From the NCBI GenBank assembly GCA_965242805.1, contig CBDETD010000002.1:4340001-4404000 (forward strand): a DNA stretch of 64,000 bases. The letters are read 5' to 3'. The position numbers and the translations under genes were made by a program. Origin of the DNA: JANQEU01 sp965242805 (GTDB lineage: Bacteria > Bacteroidota > Bacteroidia > Cytophagales > Cyclobacteriaceae). Position 1 is the first letter of the stretch, and each line of letters opens with the position of its first letter. Below the pieces are notes generated by a model. The model searched no databases. It had not been told where the DNA came from and worked only from the letters and a program-made list of their open reading frames with translations. Of this stretch, positions 1 to 8,992 are shown piece by piece.

Positions 1-1
1 T

Positions 2-2125
2 CTCCTTGCTGACACCTTAGCTGAAGGAATATACAACATTCAGGCTTACACCAATTACATGAGAAATTTTAACCCGGAGTTTATGTTTACCAAACCCGTA
101 AAACTTCTCGATTATTCAAGTCAAACCCAGACTTCGGAATTCCAACCTGAAGTACGGGATATTGATATAAATTTTTTCCCTGAAGGTGGCGACCTTGTAG
201 CAGGTCAATTAAACTATGTGGCATTTATGGCCAAGGATGAAAAAGGAAAAGGTGTGAAAATAAAGGGTAACATCATTGATGGCAAGGGGATGGAAGTGAC
301 TACTTTTTCGGATGAATTAATGGGTTTGGGTAAGTTTCAATTAACCCCAACCTATGGAGAAAAGTATTTTGCCGTTTATACGGTCAATGGAGTTCAATTC
401 TCCAAGGCTTTACCCGATGTGATGAGAGAAGGTTACCTGCTGAATATTCGACAGTCTCCTGATAAAGTCTATTTGACACTAAAAGGGTCGGAGAATACTA
501 ATCTTAAGAATTCATTTCTTTTGGGACATACACGGGGTTCAATTTTTATGGTCCTCCCATCGACACCTGGAAAGAATTTTATTTATGCACCCATCCCATC
601 GAACCAAATACCATCAGGAATTGCTCATTTTACTTTTTTTGATGGAAATGGTGTTCCAAGAGCCGAAAGATTAGTCTACAATGAAAATCAATTCGAAAAC
701 CCTGAAATCATACTTCAAAAAGAACGGACAGAACTAGGCAAAAGGGCTAAGTTTCCGATGAAATTATCATTAACGGATTTTGAAGGCAATCCTGTTGATG
801 GGAACATTTCACTTTCCGTCTTATCTAAATCCTTATATAAACCAAATCGCATTGATATTGAGAATTATCTATTGCTTTCTTCTGATCTCAACGGAGCAAT
901 TGAACGTCCGGATTTCTACCTGGATACGGAAAATGCTGATCGATTAAAACACATAGACCTGTTGATGATGACCCATGGTTGGAGAAGATTCAAATGGAAT
1001 GATGTCCTTTCCGGAAATTTGCCCCCCATCAATTTTTATCCTGAAACTGGGTTCAGTGTTGAGGGAAAGGTCGTCAAGTACCTAAGCCGTGAGAAAGGTG
1101 TCCAGGGGAAAGTTGAATTGACCTTTCTCGAAAATATTGCATTCAAGCAGGAGGCTACATCTGAGGTAGACGGAACGTTTTGGTTTGATGACCTGCAAAT
1201 TGAAGATACGATGACGGTGATCGTCCAAACAAAGAGGATGAAAAAGAAGGAAGATGGTACTGAAAAAGAATTGAAACGAGGGACTTTTATTGAGATCATT
1301 GAACCTGATGATGTCGCCATTGATTCAAAATTCCTCAATCTTTTTGATGATGATTATGTCCTTCAGGATGTTGTGGATCAAGGTATGCTAATAAGAAATA
1401 TTGAAGCCGAATTTGGAGATGAAGTCGTAGTATTGGAGGAAATTAAAGTTCAGGCGCAAAAGGATATCAGGGAAGAACCCTTCTACCGCGAAAGCATACT
1501 ATATTCCCAACCGGATGATCGACTTGTCTTTGATTCCCTGGTTAATGTCCAAAACTATGTGAACTTGTTTGATCTCCTTATAGGCAAATTTCCTGGAGTG
1601 GAAATAACGGGGACATTCCCTAATCAGACTGCACTGATTAGAGGATTTAGTTCTATCAATCAAAGCAATGAAGCGTTATTCCTTGTGGATGGTATCCCGA
1701 CGGATAGGACGCTGGTCGCCCAGATACCTCCACAACAAGTTGAATTTGTTGATGTTTTAAAGGGGCCTAAAGCAGCTATATACTCCGCAAGGGGTAATGG
1801 TGTAATTGCCATTTACAAAAGGAGAGGTCCAAGGCTAATTTCTGAAATACCGGATCCCGTTGGGCTTGTGACCTTCAAGGTTAACGGTTACTATTCATCA
1901 AGAGAGTTTTATTCACCCAACTATGATATTCTTGAAGGAGATGATTTGGTTAAACCGGACTTTCGATCCACGATTTTTTGGAGTCCATCTGTAGAGATCA
2001 CCGATGGCAAGGCGGATGTGGAATTCTTTACTTCAGATGAAAAAGGAGAGTTCCAGGTGTTTGTTGAGGGCATATCCAAAGAGGGTAAAATCATCAAAAA
2101 TACTTTCTCTTTCACAGTGGAATAG
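2..2125 (+). CDS. TonB-plug/MG2-like outer-membrane-associated protein (5' partial)
   Basis: The reading frame is open from base 2, and the residues before the first Met (position 59) read as a natural continuation (EGIYNIQAYTNY), so the true start lies upstream of the window. The N-terminal part resembles macroglobulin MG2-type beta domains (FFPEGGDLVAGQLNYVAF). The last third holds a TonB-receptor plug-like segment with FPGVEITGTF, LIRGFSSI, ALFLVDGIP and VEFVDVLKGPKAAIYSARG. A beta domain follows (ITDGKADVEFFTSDEKGEF). No beta-barrel follows the plug, so this is the long 'carboxypeptidase-like / plug-domain' exported protein common in Bacteroidota and not a transporter. Its role is unknown; surface or periplasmic partner function is an inference. 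Confidence 0.75.
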   Translation, partial: LLADTLAEGIYNIQAYTNYMRNFNPEFMFTKPVKLLDYSSQTQTSEFQPEVRDIDINFFPEGGDLVAGQLNYVAFMAKDEKGKGVKIKGNIIDGKGMEVTTFSDELMGLGKFQLTPTYGEKYFAVYTVNGVQFSKALPDVMREGYLLNIRQSPDKVYLTLKGSENTNLKNSFLLGHTRGSIFMVLPSTPGKNFIYAPIPSNQIPSGIAHFTFFDGNGVPRAERLVYNENQFENPEIILQKERTELGKRAKFPMKLSLTDFEGNPVDGNISLSVLSKSLYKPNRIDIENYLLLSSDLNGAIERPDFYLDTENADRLKHIDLLMMTHGWRRFKWNDVLSGNLPPINFYPETGFSVEGKVVKYLSREKGVQGKVELTFLENIAFKQEATSEVDGTFWFDDLQIEDTMTVIVQTKRMKKKEDGTEKELKRGTFIEIIEPDDVAIDSKFLNLFDDDYVLQDVVDQGMLIRNIEAEFGDEVVVLEEIKVQAQKDIREEPFYRESILYSQPDDRLVFDSLVNVQNYVNLFDLLIGKFPGVEITGTFPNQTALIRGFSSINQSNEALFLVDGIPTDRTLVAQIPPQQVEFVDVLKGPKAAIYSARGNGVIAIYKRRGPRLISEIPDPVGLVTFKVNGYYSSREFYSPNYDILEGDDLVKPDFRSTIFWSPSVEITDGKADVEFFTSDEKGEFQVFVEGISKEGKIIKNTFSFTVE

Positions 2126-2152
2126 CTTCTTCAAATTCCATAGATTACATCA

Positions 2153-3097
2153 ATGAGTTTGTCCTTCATTGATTCTGAGCGACTTAATGAGCTACTTGAT
2201 CATGGTACTTTGATCAGGGAATTAAAGGAAGCTTTTACGCAACACAGAATATATACTCCTCCGAGAAACCACCTAAATTATGGTAAAAATAGTACCCTCT
2301 TATTGATGCCAAGTATCGATGAAGATGCAGCTGCAGGAGTAAAATTGATTACTGTCAATCCGGATAATCCAAGTCATCAATTACCTTCAATCCAGGGAGT
2401 CTATGTTTATTTTGACAGGCATGGTACGCCAAGGTCAATAATGGATGCTAAAGCATTGACTTCGAAAAGGACGGCAGCCACATCGGCTCTGGCATCAACA
2501 TATTTATCCAAAGAAGATAGCAGGATATTGTTGGTTTTAGGGACAGGGGCAATGGCTCCGGAACTCATAAGAGCCCATTCCACAGTCAGGGATATTGATA
2601 AAGTCCTTATATGGGGAAGGGATCACGGAAAAGCACAAGATCTGGCTGAGAACTATAATGAATCAAAACAGGAGATCATCCCTATCGAAGATTTAGAATC
2701 CGGAATGAAGGATGCGGATATTATATCATCAGCAACCATGAGTGTTGATCCCCTGATTCTTGGCAAAAACCTAAACCCGGGTCAGCACGTGGATCTGGTG
2801 GGATCATATAAGCCTGAAATGAGGGAAGCTGACGACGAACTGATCAAAAAGTCCAGGATTTACATCGACAGTAAAATGGCCATTCAGGAATCAGGAGACA
2901 TCAGGAAACCAATAGAGAATGGAATACTTTCCCATGATGCGATTGAGGGGACATTATTTGATTTGTGTCAAAATAAGATTTCCGGAAGGAAGATCCAGGA
3001 GGAAATTACATGTTTCAAATCCGTTGGTTTAGGTTTGGAGGACCTTGTAGCTGCAAACATTGTGTATTCCAAAATCTTGAACAATGAGCAAGAATAA
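2153..3097 (+). CDS. Ornithine cyclodeaminase/mu-crystallin family reductase, probable delta1-pyrroline-2-carboxylate reductase
   Basis: A 314-residue protein with the ornithine cyclodeaminase/mu-crystallin fold: an N-terminal dimerisation region, the segment MDAKALTSKRTAATSALAS, and a Rossmann NAD(P)-binding motif VLGTGAMAPELIRAH near residues 127-141. Family members are cyclodeaminases, alanine dehydrogenases or ketimine reductases. The next gene overlaps it by 14 bases and encodes a trans-3-hydroxyproline dehydratase-type enzyme whose product is delta1-pyrroline-2-carboxylate. NAD(P)H reduction of that imine to L-proline is therefore the best guess, and the overlap suggests translational coupling. 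Substrate assignment rests on context; the family itself is clear. Confidence 0.82.
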   Translation: MSLSFIDSERLNELLDHGTLIRELKEAFTQHRIYTPPRNHLNYGKNSTLLLMPSIDEDAAAGVKLITVNPDNPSHQLPSIQGVYVYFDRHGTPRSIMDAKALTSKRTAATSALASTYLSKEDSRILLVLGTGAMAPELIRAHSTVRDIDKVLIWGRDHGKAQDLAENYNESKQEIIPIEDLESGMKDADIISSATMSVDPLILGKNLNPGQHVDLVGSYKPEMREADDELIKKSRIYIDSKMAIQESGDIRKPIENGILSHDAIEGTLFDLCQNKISGRKIQEEITCFKSVGLGLEDLVAANIVYSKILNNEQE

Positions 3098-4115
3098 TGT
3101 CTTTGATCTCGGTCCTGATTGGCTGCAAATTCAAACGATAGATATGCACACGGCTGGAGAGCCGTTGAGGGTAATTACGTCAGGATATCCACTTTTTCGA
3201 AACCAAAGCGTTTTAGAAATCAGACGTCATCTTAGAGAAGAACTGGATGATATAAGAAATGCGGTAATGTTGGAGCCCAGGGGTCATGATGACATGTATG
3301 GAGCTTTGATAGTAGGAAGTGATCAAGCGGATTTCGGGGTGGTATTCATGCACAACGAAGGATATAGCACCATGTGTGGACACGCAACAATTGCTTTGGG
3401 TAAGCTGGCAATTCAAGCAGGATGGGTGAAAAAGATGGAACCAATAACCAGGTTGACCATTGAAGCTCCATGTGGAATATTGGAAGTGGAAGTCGATGTC
3501 CAAGGCGATAATCCAGGCTCCGTAAGGTTCAAAAATGTGCCATCATTTGTGGTTTCCCTGGACAATCGGCTGGATGTTGAGCGATTTGGTGATGTTTCGT
3601 ACGATCTGGCGTTTGGAGGTGCCTATTATGCCTTTGTCAATGCGGATGACTTTGGCCTGGAATGCATACCTGAAAATGTTCAAAAATTTATCGACATAGG
3701 TCGTTCTTTAAAAAAGACGATTTCAAATGAAACCCCAATCGATCATCCGGCAATAAAAGAGCTTGGTTTTTTATATGGCGTGATCTTCATTGATTATCCT
3801 GCAAAAAAAGGTGTTTTCAGTCGGAATGTATGCGTATTTGCTGATGGGCAGGTAGACAGAAGTCCAACCGGATCAGGGGTTTCTGCCAGATTGGCAATTC
3901 ACAAGGAAAGAGGAGAGATCGAAGTTGGAGAATGGATAACAATTGAAAGTGTTTTGGGCACTAGCTTCAGATGCAGAATTGAGAGGATGGAGAAATATTT
4001 TAATATGGAAGCAGTGATCCCTGAGGTGGAGGGTGAAGCCTATGTAACAGGGGCCGGCACATTGCTGGTTGATCCAGATGATCCATTGAAGTATGGTTTC
4101 ACTCTTCGGTCCTAG
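3084..4115 (+). CDS. Proline racemase family, trans-3-hydroxy-L-proline dehydratase type
   Basis: A 343-residue proline racemase-fold protein. The first catalytic Cys is present (MCGHATIALG, Cys98). At the second catalytic position the motif is DRSPTGSG, with Thr262 in place of the Cys of true racemases and epimerases. The Cys/Thr arrangement is the known signature of trans-3-hydroxy-L-proline dehydratases, which remove water to give delta1-pyrroline-2-carboxylate. The preceding ketimine-reductase-like gene could turn that into proline. Other landmarks are IDMHTAGEPLRVI near the N-terminus and the C-terminal GTLLVDPDDP. The 3' end overlaps the convergent EF-hand gene by 17 bases. Confidence 0.85.
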   Translation: MSKNNVFDLGPDWLQIQTIDMHTAGEPLRVITSGYPLFRNQSVLEIRRHLREELDDIRNAVMLEPRGHDDMYGALIVGSDQADFGVVFMHNEGYSTMCGHATIALGKLAIQAGWVKKMEPITRLTIEAPCGILEVEVDVQGDNPGSVRFKNVPSFVVSLDNRLDVERFGDVSYDLAFGGAYYAFVNADDFGLECIPENVQKFIDIGRSLKKTISNETPIDHPAIKELGFLYGVIFIDYPAKKGVFSRNVCVFADGQVDRSPTGSGVSARLAIHKERGEIEVGEWITIESVLGTSFRCRIERMEKYFNMEAVIPEVEGEAYVTGAGTLLVDPDDPLKYGFTLRS

Positions 4116-4689
4116 TATCGTTACTTCTGAAGAATTCCTCCCAAGGTCCAAATAGCCAATTACCGAATGAATCAATGTCGTCGCTCCGAAAGAATTCCTT
4201 AGCTCCCTTATAAAGCTCTTCCCTGCTGATCAAATCGTCTTGATTAAGATCAAGTTTCTCAAATGCCCGTGCTGAGTACCTTGCTTCCAACCTAAACGTC
4301 ATGAATAATGTGAGGTATTCATGAATAGAAATATGATCATCGTTGTCGTAGTCAAAAAGCAGGAATATATGATCCACTACCCTGTTCACATAATCATTGT
4401 ATTGGTCATCCTCACTGTTGACTATTTTCTTATCTGCATACAGCAGCCATTCATAGATTGAGGCTTTTTCGTCTCTGTTTTTGTCTACATATTCATAGAG
4501 GTCTTCCCATGCAATTTTACATGCCCCCAATATTCTTTCTCTTCTAGGATCCTCATCCTCAAGTTGGAGCATCATGATCATGTTTTCACCTATGCTTAAA
4601 AAATCATCAAGCTCGACAAAACCATTTTTATCATAATCTAAAAGATCAAAAAAGATCCTGAGTTTGATTTCCTGGAAAGCGGACAACAT
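4099..4689 (-). CDS. EF-hand calcium-binding protein
   Basis: A 196-residue acidic protein with four EF-hand-like loops at about residues 18-29 (DYDKNGFVELDD, Asp in the last ligand position), 69-80 (DKNRDEKASIYE), 113-124 (DYDNDDHISIHE) and 147-158 (DLNQDDLISREE). No signal peptide is visible, so it is probably cytoplasmic. The layout resembles calexcitin/sarcoplasmic calcium-binding proteins, in which four hands form one compact domain. A paralogue lies at 21046-21612 and shares the C-terminal GNW(L/I)FG motif. Calcium buffering or sensing is inferred from the loops; no partner is evident nearby. Confidence 0.85.
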   Translation of the reverse strand: MLSAFQEIKLRIFFDLLDYDKNGFVELDDFLSIGENMIMMLQLEDEDPRRERILGACKIAWEDLYEYVDKNRDEKASIYEWLLYADKKIVNSEDDQYNDYVNRVVDHIFLLFDYDNDDHISIHEYLTLFMTFRLEARYSARAFEKLDLNQDDLISREELYKGAKEFFRSDDIDSFGNWLFGPWEEFFRSNDTRTEE

Positions 4690-4742
4690 ATATGAATAGA
4701 ATCAGTTATAAAGTACTCAAATTTTAACGAATCAGGCAAGAA

Positions 4743-5213
4743 TCAATTGTCCTTGTTGGGATTCCGAACTGATTTCCTCAATTCCTCCTGGATCCAAACG
4801 ATTTGCGATGATGTTCCCTTTTCGGACAAGGTTATTTTGCTTACAAAGCCACTACCGGGATATTCAATAACTCCTACCAATTGATTATTGACAATTACAG
4901 CCATTTTCATGTTTGGAAAATTAGTACCAATCTGATTTAAATGATCTAAACTTTGGTCATTAAGTTTAATGTCCAGGTAGTTAATATTTTGTTTGGTATC
5001 GGAATAGATTTCTCCAATCCTTTGAAAGGATCCGGAATCAAAAATTGGCCTGGCCTCCACACAATACTGTCTATTGGAATTCAACAAATAAAGCCTGTTG
5101 TCGCAAATAGAACTGTCTTTGTCCTTCAGAAAATAGATGCCGGTTTCTAAATCTTGAGATAGGAATATCGTCCATAGAAAGCCTAAAACGAGCTGGAATA
5201 GACTCAAATACAC
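4743..5213 (-). CDS. Small exported protein with a SecD P1-head-like segment
   Basis: A 156-residue protein. The N-terminus is hydrophobic (LFQLVLGFLWTIFLS) and reads as a signal peptide or single membrane anchor. Residues around 75-125 (YLDIKLNDQSLDHL, GTNFPNMKMAVIVNNQLVGVIEY) resemble the P1 head subdomain of SecD, in which a 'may I call this substrate, rename and reset' pattern ends in a conserved 'vvldg.v.s.p.i'-like strand. The full SecD protein, with its six membrane helices, is absent. Small Bacteroidota proteins of this kind have no known function. It is transcribed away from the symporter operon and follows no obvious partner. Confidence 0.5.
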   Translation of the reverse strand: MYLSLFQLVLGFLWTIFLSQDLETGIYFLKDKDSSICDNRLYLLNSNRQYCVEARPIFDSGSFQRIGEIYSDTKQNINYLDIKLNDQSLDHLNQIGTNFPNMKMAVIVNNQLVGVIEYPGSGFVSKITLSEKGTSSQIVWIQEELRKSVRNPNKDN

Positions 5214-5249
5214 AGGAAATTGATCATTTATACACGTACATCTATTTCA

Positions 5250-5314
5250 AAATAACAATTTATAAATTGTTATTTCTTCTTTTACAGTGAGGTAGTTGAA
5301 TTTACATTCAACTA
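5250..5314. promoter_or_regulatory. Perfect 26-bp palindrome plus second inverted repeat in a divergent promoter region
   Basis: Bases 5250-5275 form a perfect palindrome whose half-site is AAATAACAATTTA. Bases 5293-5314 form a second inverted repeat (TAGTTGAAT, four-base spacer, ATTCAACTA). Both lie in the 149-base gap between the small exported protein on the minus strand and the sodium:solute symporter on the plus strand. They could be operator sites for a dimeric regulator or RNA hairpins. No regulator gene is adjacent, so the binding protein is unknown. Confidence 0.45.
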
Positions 5315-5362
5315 ACCCAAATACAAATAAATAAAGACTGCCCTGACTAAAACCCATAGAAT

Positions 5363-7168
5363 ATGATATTGACAAATCTTGACTGGATCATCATCATCAT
5401 CTTTTTTGTTGGTGTTCTATTTATTGGATGGTTGGCTTCCAAGACAGCCGGAAAGAATACAGCAGAATTTTTTTTAGGAGGCAGATCAATGCCATGGTGG
5501 CTGCTTGGTGTATCAATGGTCGCAACCACATTTTCTGCCGACACACCCAACTTGGTTACCGGCATGATCCGTGAAGGAGGAGTTGCTCGAAATTGGGCCT
5601 GGTGGGCATTTCTGATCACTGGAATGATCACCGTGTTCATATATGCCAAACTATGGAGGAGATCCAACGTAATGACTGATCTGGAGTTTTACGAAATACG
5701 TTACAGTGGAAAGGTGGCATCGTTCCTTAGAGGTTTCAGAGCTTTGTATCTGGGGATCTTTTTCAATTGCCTGATAATGGGAACTGTTACTTTGGCTGCG
5801 ATCAAGATTGGAGCTGTGATGTTTGGAGCAACACCAATGCAGACAGTTCTGATTTCCTCAGTCATTGTGGTATTTTATTCAGCTCTTGGTGGGATCAAGG
5901 GAGTGATCTGGACAGATTTTTTCCAGTTTTGTATTGCAATGATCGGTGCCTTTTATGCAGCCCATATTGCCATTAGCCAACCGGAGATCGGTAGTATTTC
6001 CAATTTAGTTTCGCATCCTGCCCTTAGTGAGAAACTTGCGATAATCCCAGATTTGTCTGATCCTTCTATTTTGATTTCATTATTCATTATTCCCCTTGCC
6101 GTACAGTGGTGGTCTGTCTGGTATCCGGGGGCTGAACCTGGTGGCGGTGGCTATATTGCGCAAAGAATGCTGTCTGCTAAGAATGAAAGTCACGCGATCG
6201 GGGCAACTTTATTCTTTCAGGCGGCTCACTATGCACTGAGGCCCTGGCCATGGATCATTGTAGCCCTAAGCTCGGTTATTTTATTCCCCGATCTAATGTC
6301 TATAAAATCACAATTCCCAAGTATCACCGAGCAATACCTGGGAGAGGACATAGCATATCCTGTTATGATGACACTTCTTGGGCCAGGCTGGATGGGATTG
6401 GTAGTGGCATCACTGATGGCTGCATTCATGTCGACGATCAGTACTCATTTGAATTGGGGATCATCGTATGTGGTTAATGATTTTTACAAACGATTCGTGA
6501 AGCTTGATGCAGGTGAGAAGGAGCTTGTCCTGGTTGGTAGGATTACTACGGTGTTGCTTATGGTATTTGCCAGTGCATTTGCTTTGACCTTCCTGGAGAA
6601 TGCGACACAGGCCTTTAATATCCTTTTATTATCAGGGGCAGGGACAGGATCGATTTTCCTATTGCGTTGGTTTTGGTGGAGAATAAATGCAATGACAGAG
6701 ATCATTGCAATGGTTTCGGGAGTGATCACAGCGTTTGTCCTGGTCTTGGCTGTGCCAGATTCTGCCGTGGAAAGCGCATATGTCGATGCTTTTGCCATGA
6801 AGTTGCTACTCGCGACACTAATCACAACGTGTGTATGGATTGTCACCATGTATTCTACAAAACCTGAATCTTTTGAGACACTCAAAGAATTTTACAAGCT
6901 AACAAATCCTGGAGGTCCCGGATGGAAATGGCTTTTGAAGGAGTCCTCTTCCAGGGGGGTTGATATGCAACAGGACAAAAAATGGGATGTACCAAGAAGT
7001 ATTCTTATGATTTTCGTGGGTAGTGTAGCCATTTACGGGGCATTGTTTGCCACTGGCAATTTTATCTATGGAAATTTCACGACTGGTGCCATTTTAACCA
7101 TTGTTGTTGCTTTCTTCACTTTTCTGGTGATTCGACTTTGGAAAACTCTTGATATAAACAGCGAATAG
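5363..7168 (+). CDS. Sodium:solute symporter (SSS/SLC5 family)
   Basis: A 601-residue integral membrane protein with about 13 hydrophobic helices, beginning LDWIIIIIFFVGVLFIGWLASK. SSS-type landmarks include the early segment AEFFLGGRSMPWWLLGVSMVATTFSADTP and SALGGIKGVIWTDFFQFC, the helix 5-6 region of the family. The substrate is imported with Na+, but the protein sequence alone does not name it. The GH109-like gene starts two bases after its stop, so the two are very probably one operon; a sugar or sugar-derivative substrate is inferred from that partner. The length and fold match the family. Confidence 0.88.
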   Translation: MILTNLDWIIIIIFFVGVLFIGWLASKTAGKNTAEFFLGGRSMPWWLLGVSMVATTFSADTPNLVTGMIREGGVARNWAWWAFLITGMITVFIYAKLWRRSNVMTDLEFYEIRYSGKVASFLRGFRALYLGIFFNCLIMGTVTLAAIKIGAVMFGATPMQTVLISSVIVVFYSALGGIKGVIWTDFFQFCIAMIGAFYAAHIAISQPEIGSISNLVSHPALSEKLAIIPDLSDPSILISLFIIPLAVQWWSVWYPGAEPGGGGYIAQRMLSAKNESHAIGATLFFQAAHYALRPWPWIIVALSSVILFPDLMSIKSQFPSITEQYLGEDIAYPVMMTLLGPGWMGLVVASLMAAFMSTISTHLNWGSSYVVNDFYKRFVKLDAGEKELVLVGRITTVLLMVFASAFALTFLENATQAFNILLLSGAGTGSIFLLRWFWWRINAMTEIIAMVSGVITAFVLVLAVPDSAVESAYVDAFAMKLLLATLITTCVWIVTMYSTKPESFETLKEFYKLTNPGGPGWKWLLKESSSRGVDMQQDKKWDVPRSILMIFVGSVAIYGALFATGNFIYGNFTTGAILTIVVAFFTFLVIRLWKTLDINSE

Positions 7169-7170
7169 AC

Positions 7171-8526
7171 ATGAATTCAATTAATAGACGGCAATTTGTC
7201 AAATCCAGTTCTATATTGACTGCAGGAGCTTTGGTTTCTCCTAACATTATTCGTTCCAACTCCCTCAATAAGAATGAAGTCAGAATAGGATTTATTGGGA
7301 CCGGTCTACGGGGCAGGAATCACGTTAACAACATACTGGACTATCCAGGGGTAACTTGCCCGGCTTTCTGTGATATTGATCCCGATGCAGTGTTAAAAAC
7401 AAAAGATCTGATCAATAGGAAGGGATTGGATTCACCCAGGGTGTACACTGGCCATGAATACGCCTATCAGGAAATGTTGGAAAAGGAAGAGCTTGATGGT
7501 GTGATTATTGCGACCAATTGGCGATGGCACACTGAGATGTGTATTGATGCAATGAAATCAGGTGTATATGTTGGGACTGAAGTGTCCGGTGCCTTTTCTG
7601 TGGATGAATGCTGGGACCTGGTAGATGTACAGGAAGAAACAGGAACGCATCTGATGTTCCTGGAAAATGTCAATTATCGTCGGGATGTAATGGCGGTAAT
7701 GAATATGGTAAGAGACAATGTTTTTGGTGAGTTGATACATTGTCGAGGAGGGTATCAACATGATCTGCGTACCGTAAAATTTAATGATGGGCAAGGGGGA
7801 TTGGTGTACGGTGATGGTGGTTATGGAGAAGCGAGATGGCGAACAGATCATTCACTGAGCAGGAACGGCGAACTATATCCGACCCATGGCCTAGGTCCGG
7901 TAAGCACAATGCTGGACTGCAATCGCGGTAACAGAATGACGTCTGTCTCATCATTCGCTTCAAAAGCCAGGTCATTGAAAAAATTCATCAGGGACCATGA
8001 GGATGGAGGTCAAGATCATCCATATCACAAACTAAACTGGAAATTAGGTGATGTAGTTACATCCACAATTAGTTGTGCAAATGGTGAGACCATTGTGCTG
8101 ACCCATGATACGAATTTGCCACGACCATACTCTTTAGGATTCAGAGTACAAGGAGTTCAAGGGCTATGTGAATTTGATTACCATACCCGACGAGTACATG
8201 TCGAGGGAATTTCTGAATCTCACAGATGGGATGAATGGGATGTTTGGTTTGAAAAATACGATCATGAACTATGGAAAGAATACGGTACAGAAGCAGCTGA
8301 GAAGGGCCATGGAGGCATGGACTACTTCCTTGACAGGGCGTTTGTCGAAAGCGTGAAGGAATCGATCCCGCCGGTCCTTGATGTGTACGATGCTGCAGTA
8401 TGGCGAGTAATAACACCTCTGTCAGAAACGTCAATCCGAAATGGAGGAATGCCACAGGAGATCCCTGATTTCACGAGAGGGAAATGGCTAAGGAGACAAC
8501 CTGTTTTTGCTTTAGGGAACCTTTAG
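7171..8526 (+). CDS. Gfo/Idh/MocA family protein, GH109-like NAD-dependent glycosidase
   Basis: A 451-residue protein with an N-terminal export signal of Tat type (NRRQFVKSSSILTAGALVSP). A Rossmann NAD-binding motif follows (VRIGFIGTGLRGRNH, residues 38-51). The rest matches the GH109 layout: FCDIDPD, NWRWHTEMCIDAM, GTEVSGAFSVDECWDLVD, FLENVNYRRDVMAVMNMVRDNVFGELIHCRGGYQHDLR and YPTHGLGPVS. GH109 enzymes hydrolyse alpha-N-acetylgalactosaminides by a redox-assisted NAD mechanism. Many uncharacterised relatives exist, so the substrate is uncertain. It is probably periplasmic and works with the symporter directly upstream. Confidence 0.82.
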   Translation: MNSINRRQFVKSSSILTAGALVSPNIIRSNSLNKNEVRIGFIGTGLRGRNHVNNILDYPGVTCPAFCDIDPDAVLKTKDLINRKGLDSPRVYTGHEYAYQEMLEKEELDGVIIATNWRWHTEMCIDAMKSGVYVGTEVSGAFSVDECWDLVDVQEETGTHLMFLENVNYRRDVMAVMNMVRDNVFGELIHCRGGYQHDLRTVKFNDGQGGLVYGDGGYGEARWRTDHSLSRNGELYPTHGLGPVSTMLDCNRGNRMTSVSSFASKARSLKKFIRDHEDGGQDHPYHKLNWKLGDVVTSTISCANGETIVLTHDTNLPRPYSLGFRVQGVQGLCEFDYHTRRVHVEGISESHRWDEWDVWFEKYDHELWKEYGTEAAEKGHGGMDYFLDRAFVESVKESIPPVLDVYDAAVWRVITPLSETSIRNGGMPQEIPDFTRGKWLRRQPVFALGNL

Positions 8527-8607
8527 CCATCCAAAATCACATATTGTACAAACAATCAACTAATAGATCTTCGAACAAACTGGATAATCATAAAGTTTGT
8601 TAATTAT

Positions 8608-8638
8608 TTGTACAAAGTACTAACAAATAAGTATCTTG
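8608..8638 (+). promoter_or_regulatory. Probable PadR operon promoter with overlapping GTAC inverted repeat
   Basis: A TTG at 8608-8610 lies 21 bases upstream of TATCTTG (8632-8638), near the Bacteroidota -33/-7 pattern (TTG and TAnnTTTG). Between them sits the inverted repeat GTACAAAGTAC (8610-8620), and another GTAC follows at 8638-8641. PadR regulators commonly bind such dyads at their own promoters, so autoregulation of the PadR-permease operon is inferred. Confidence 0.45.
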
Positions 8639-8665
8639 TACGTATCTACAACTAATTGAAAGCTT

Positions 8666-8992
8666 ATGAGAGGTGAATCACTTGGTGAATTGGAAGAAAT
8701 CGTTTTGCTAACCGTAGGTTCTTTCGTTGAAGATGCCTACGCTGTGGCAATCCTTGAAGAAATAAAGAAAGTCGCTCAACGAACAATTGACGTTACAGCT
8801 GTTCATTCTGTACTTCGGCGACTGGAAAAGAAGGGATATGTCAATTCTACCATGGGTGGAGCAACTTCCGAAAGAGGCGGAAGACGAAAAAGATTTTTCT
8901 CGTTGACAGCTGCCGGCAGGAAAGTGGTGGATGACTCAATGCTTGTTAGGATGGAGCTGTACAAGAAACTGCTAACGGCAAACCCACAATAA
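8666..8992 (+). CDS. PadR family transcriptional regulator
   Basis: A 108-residue winged-helix protein: GESLGELEEIVLLTVGSF at the N-terminus, TAVHSVLRRLEKKGYVNS as recognition helix and wing, then GGRRKRFFSLTAAGRKVV. This is the typical short PadR form. The stop codon overlaps the start of the FtsX-like permease gene by one base (TAATG), which suggests translational coupling. In Cytophagales such PadR genes are regularly paired with permeases of this kind. The regulator likely responds to a small molecule or membrane stress and controls its own operon through the GTAC dyad upstream. Confidence 0.92.
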   Translation: MRGESLGELEEIVLLTVGSFVEDAYAVAILEEIKKVAQRTIDVTAVHSVLRRLEKKGYVNSTMGGATSERGGRRKRFFSLTAAGRKVVDDSMLVRMELYKKLLTANPQ

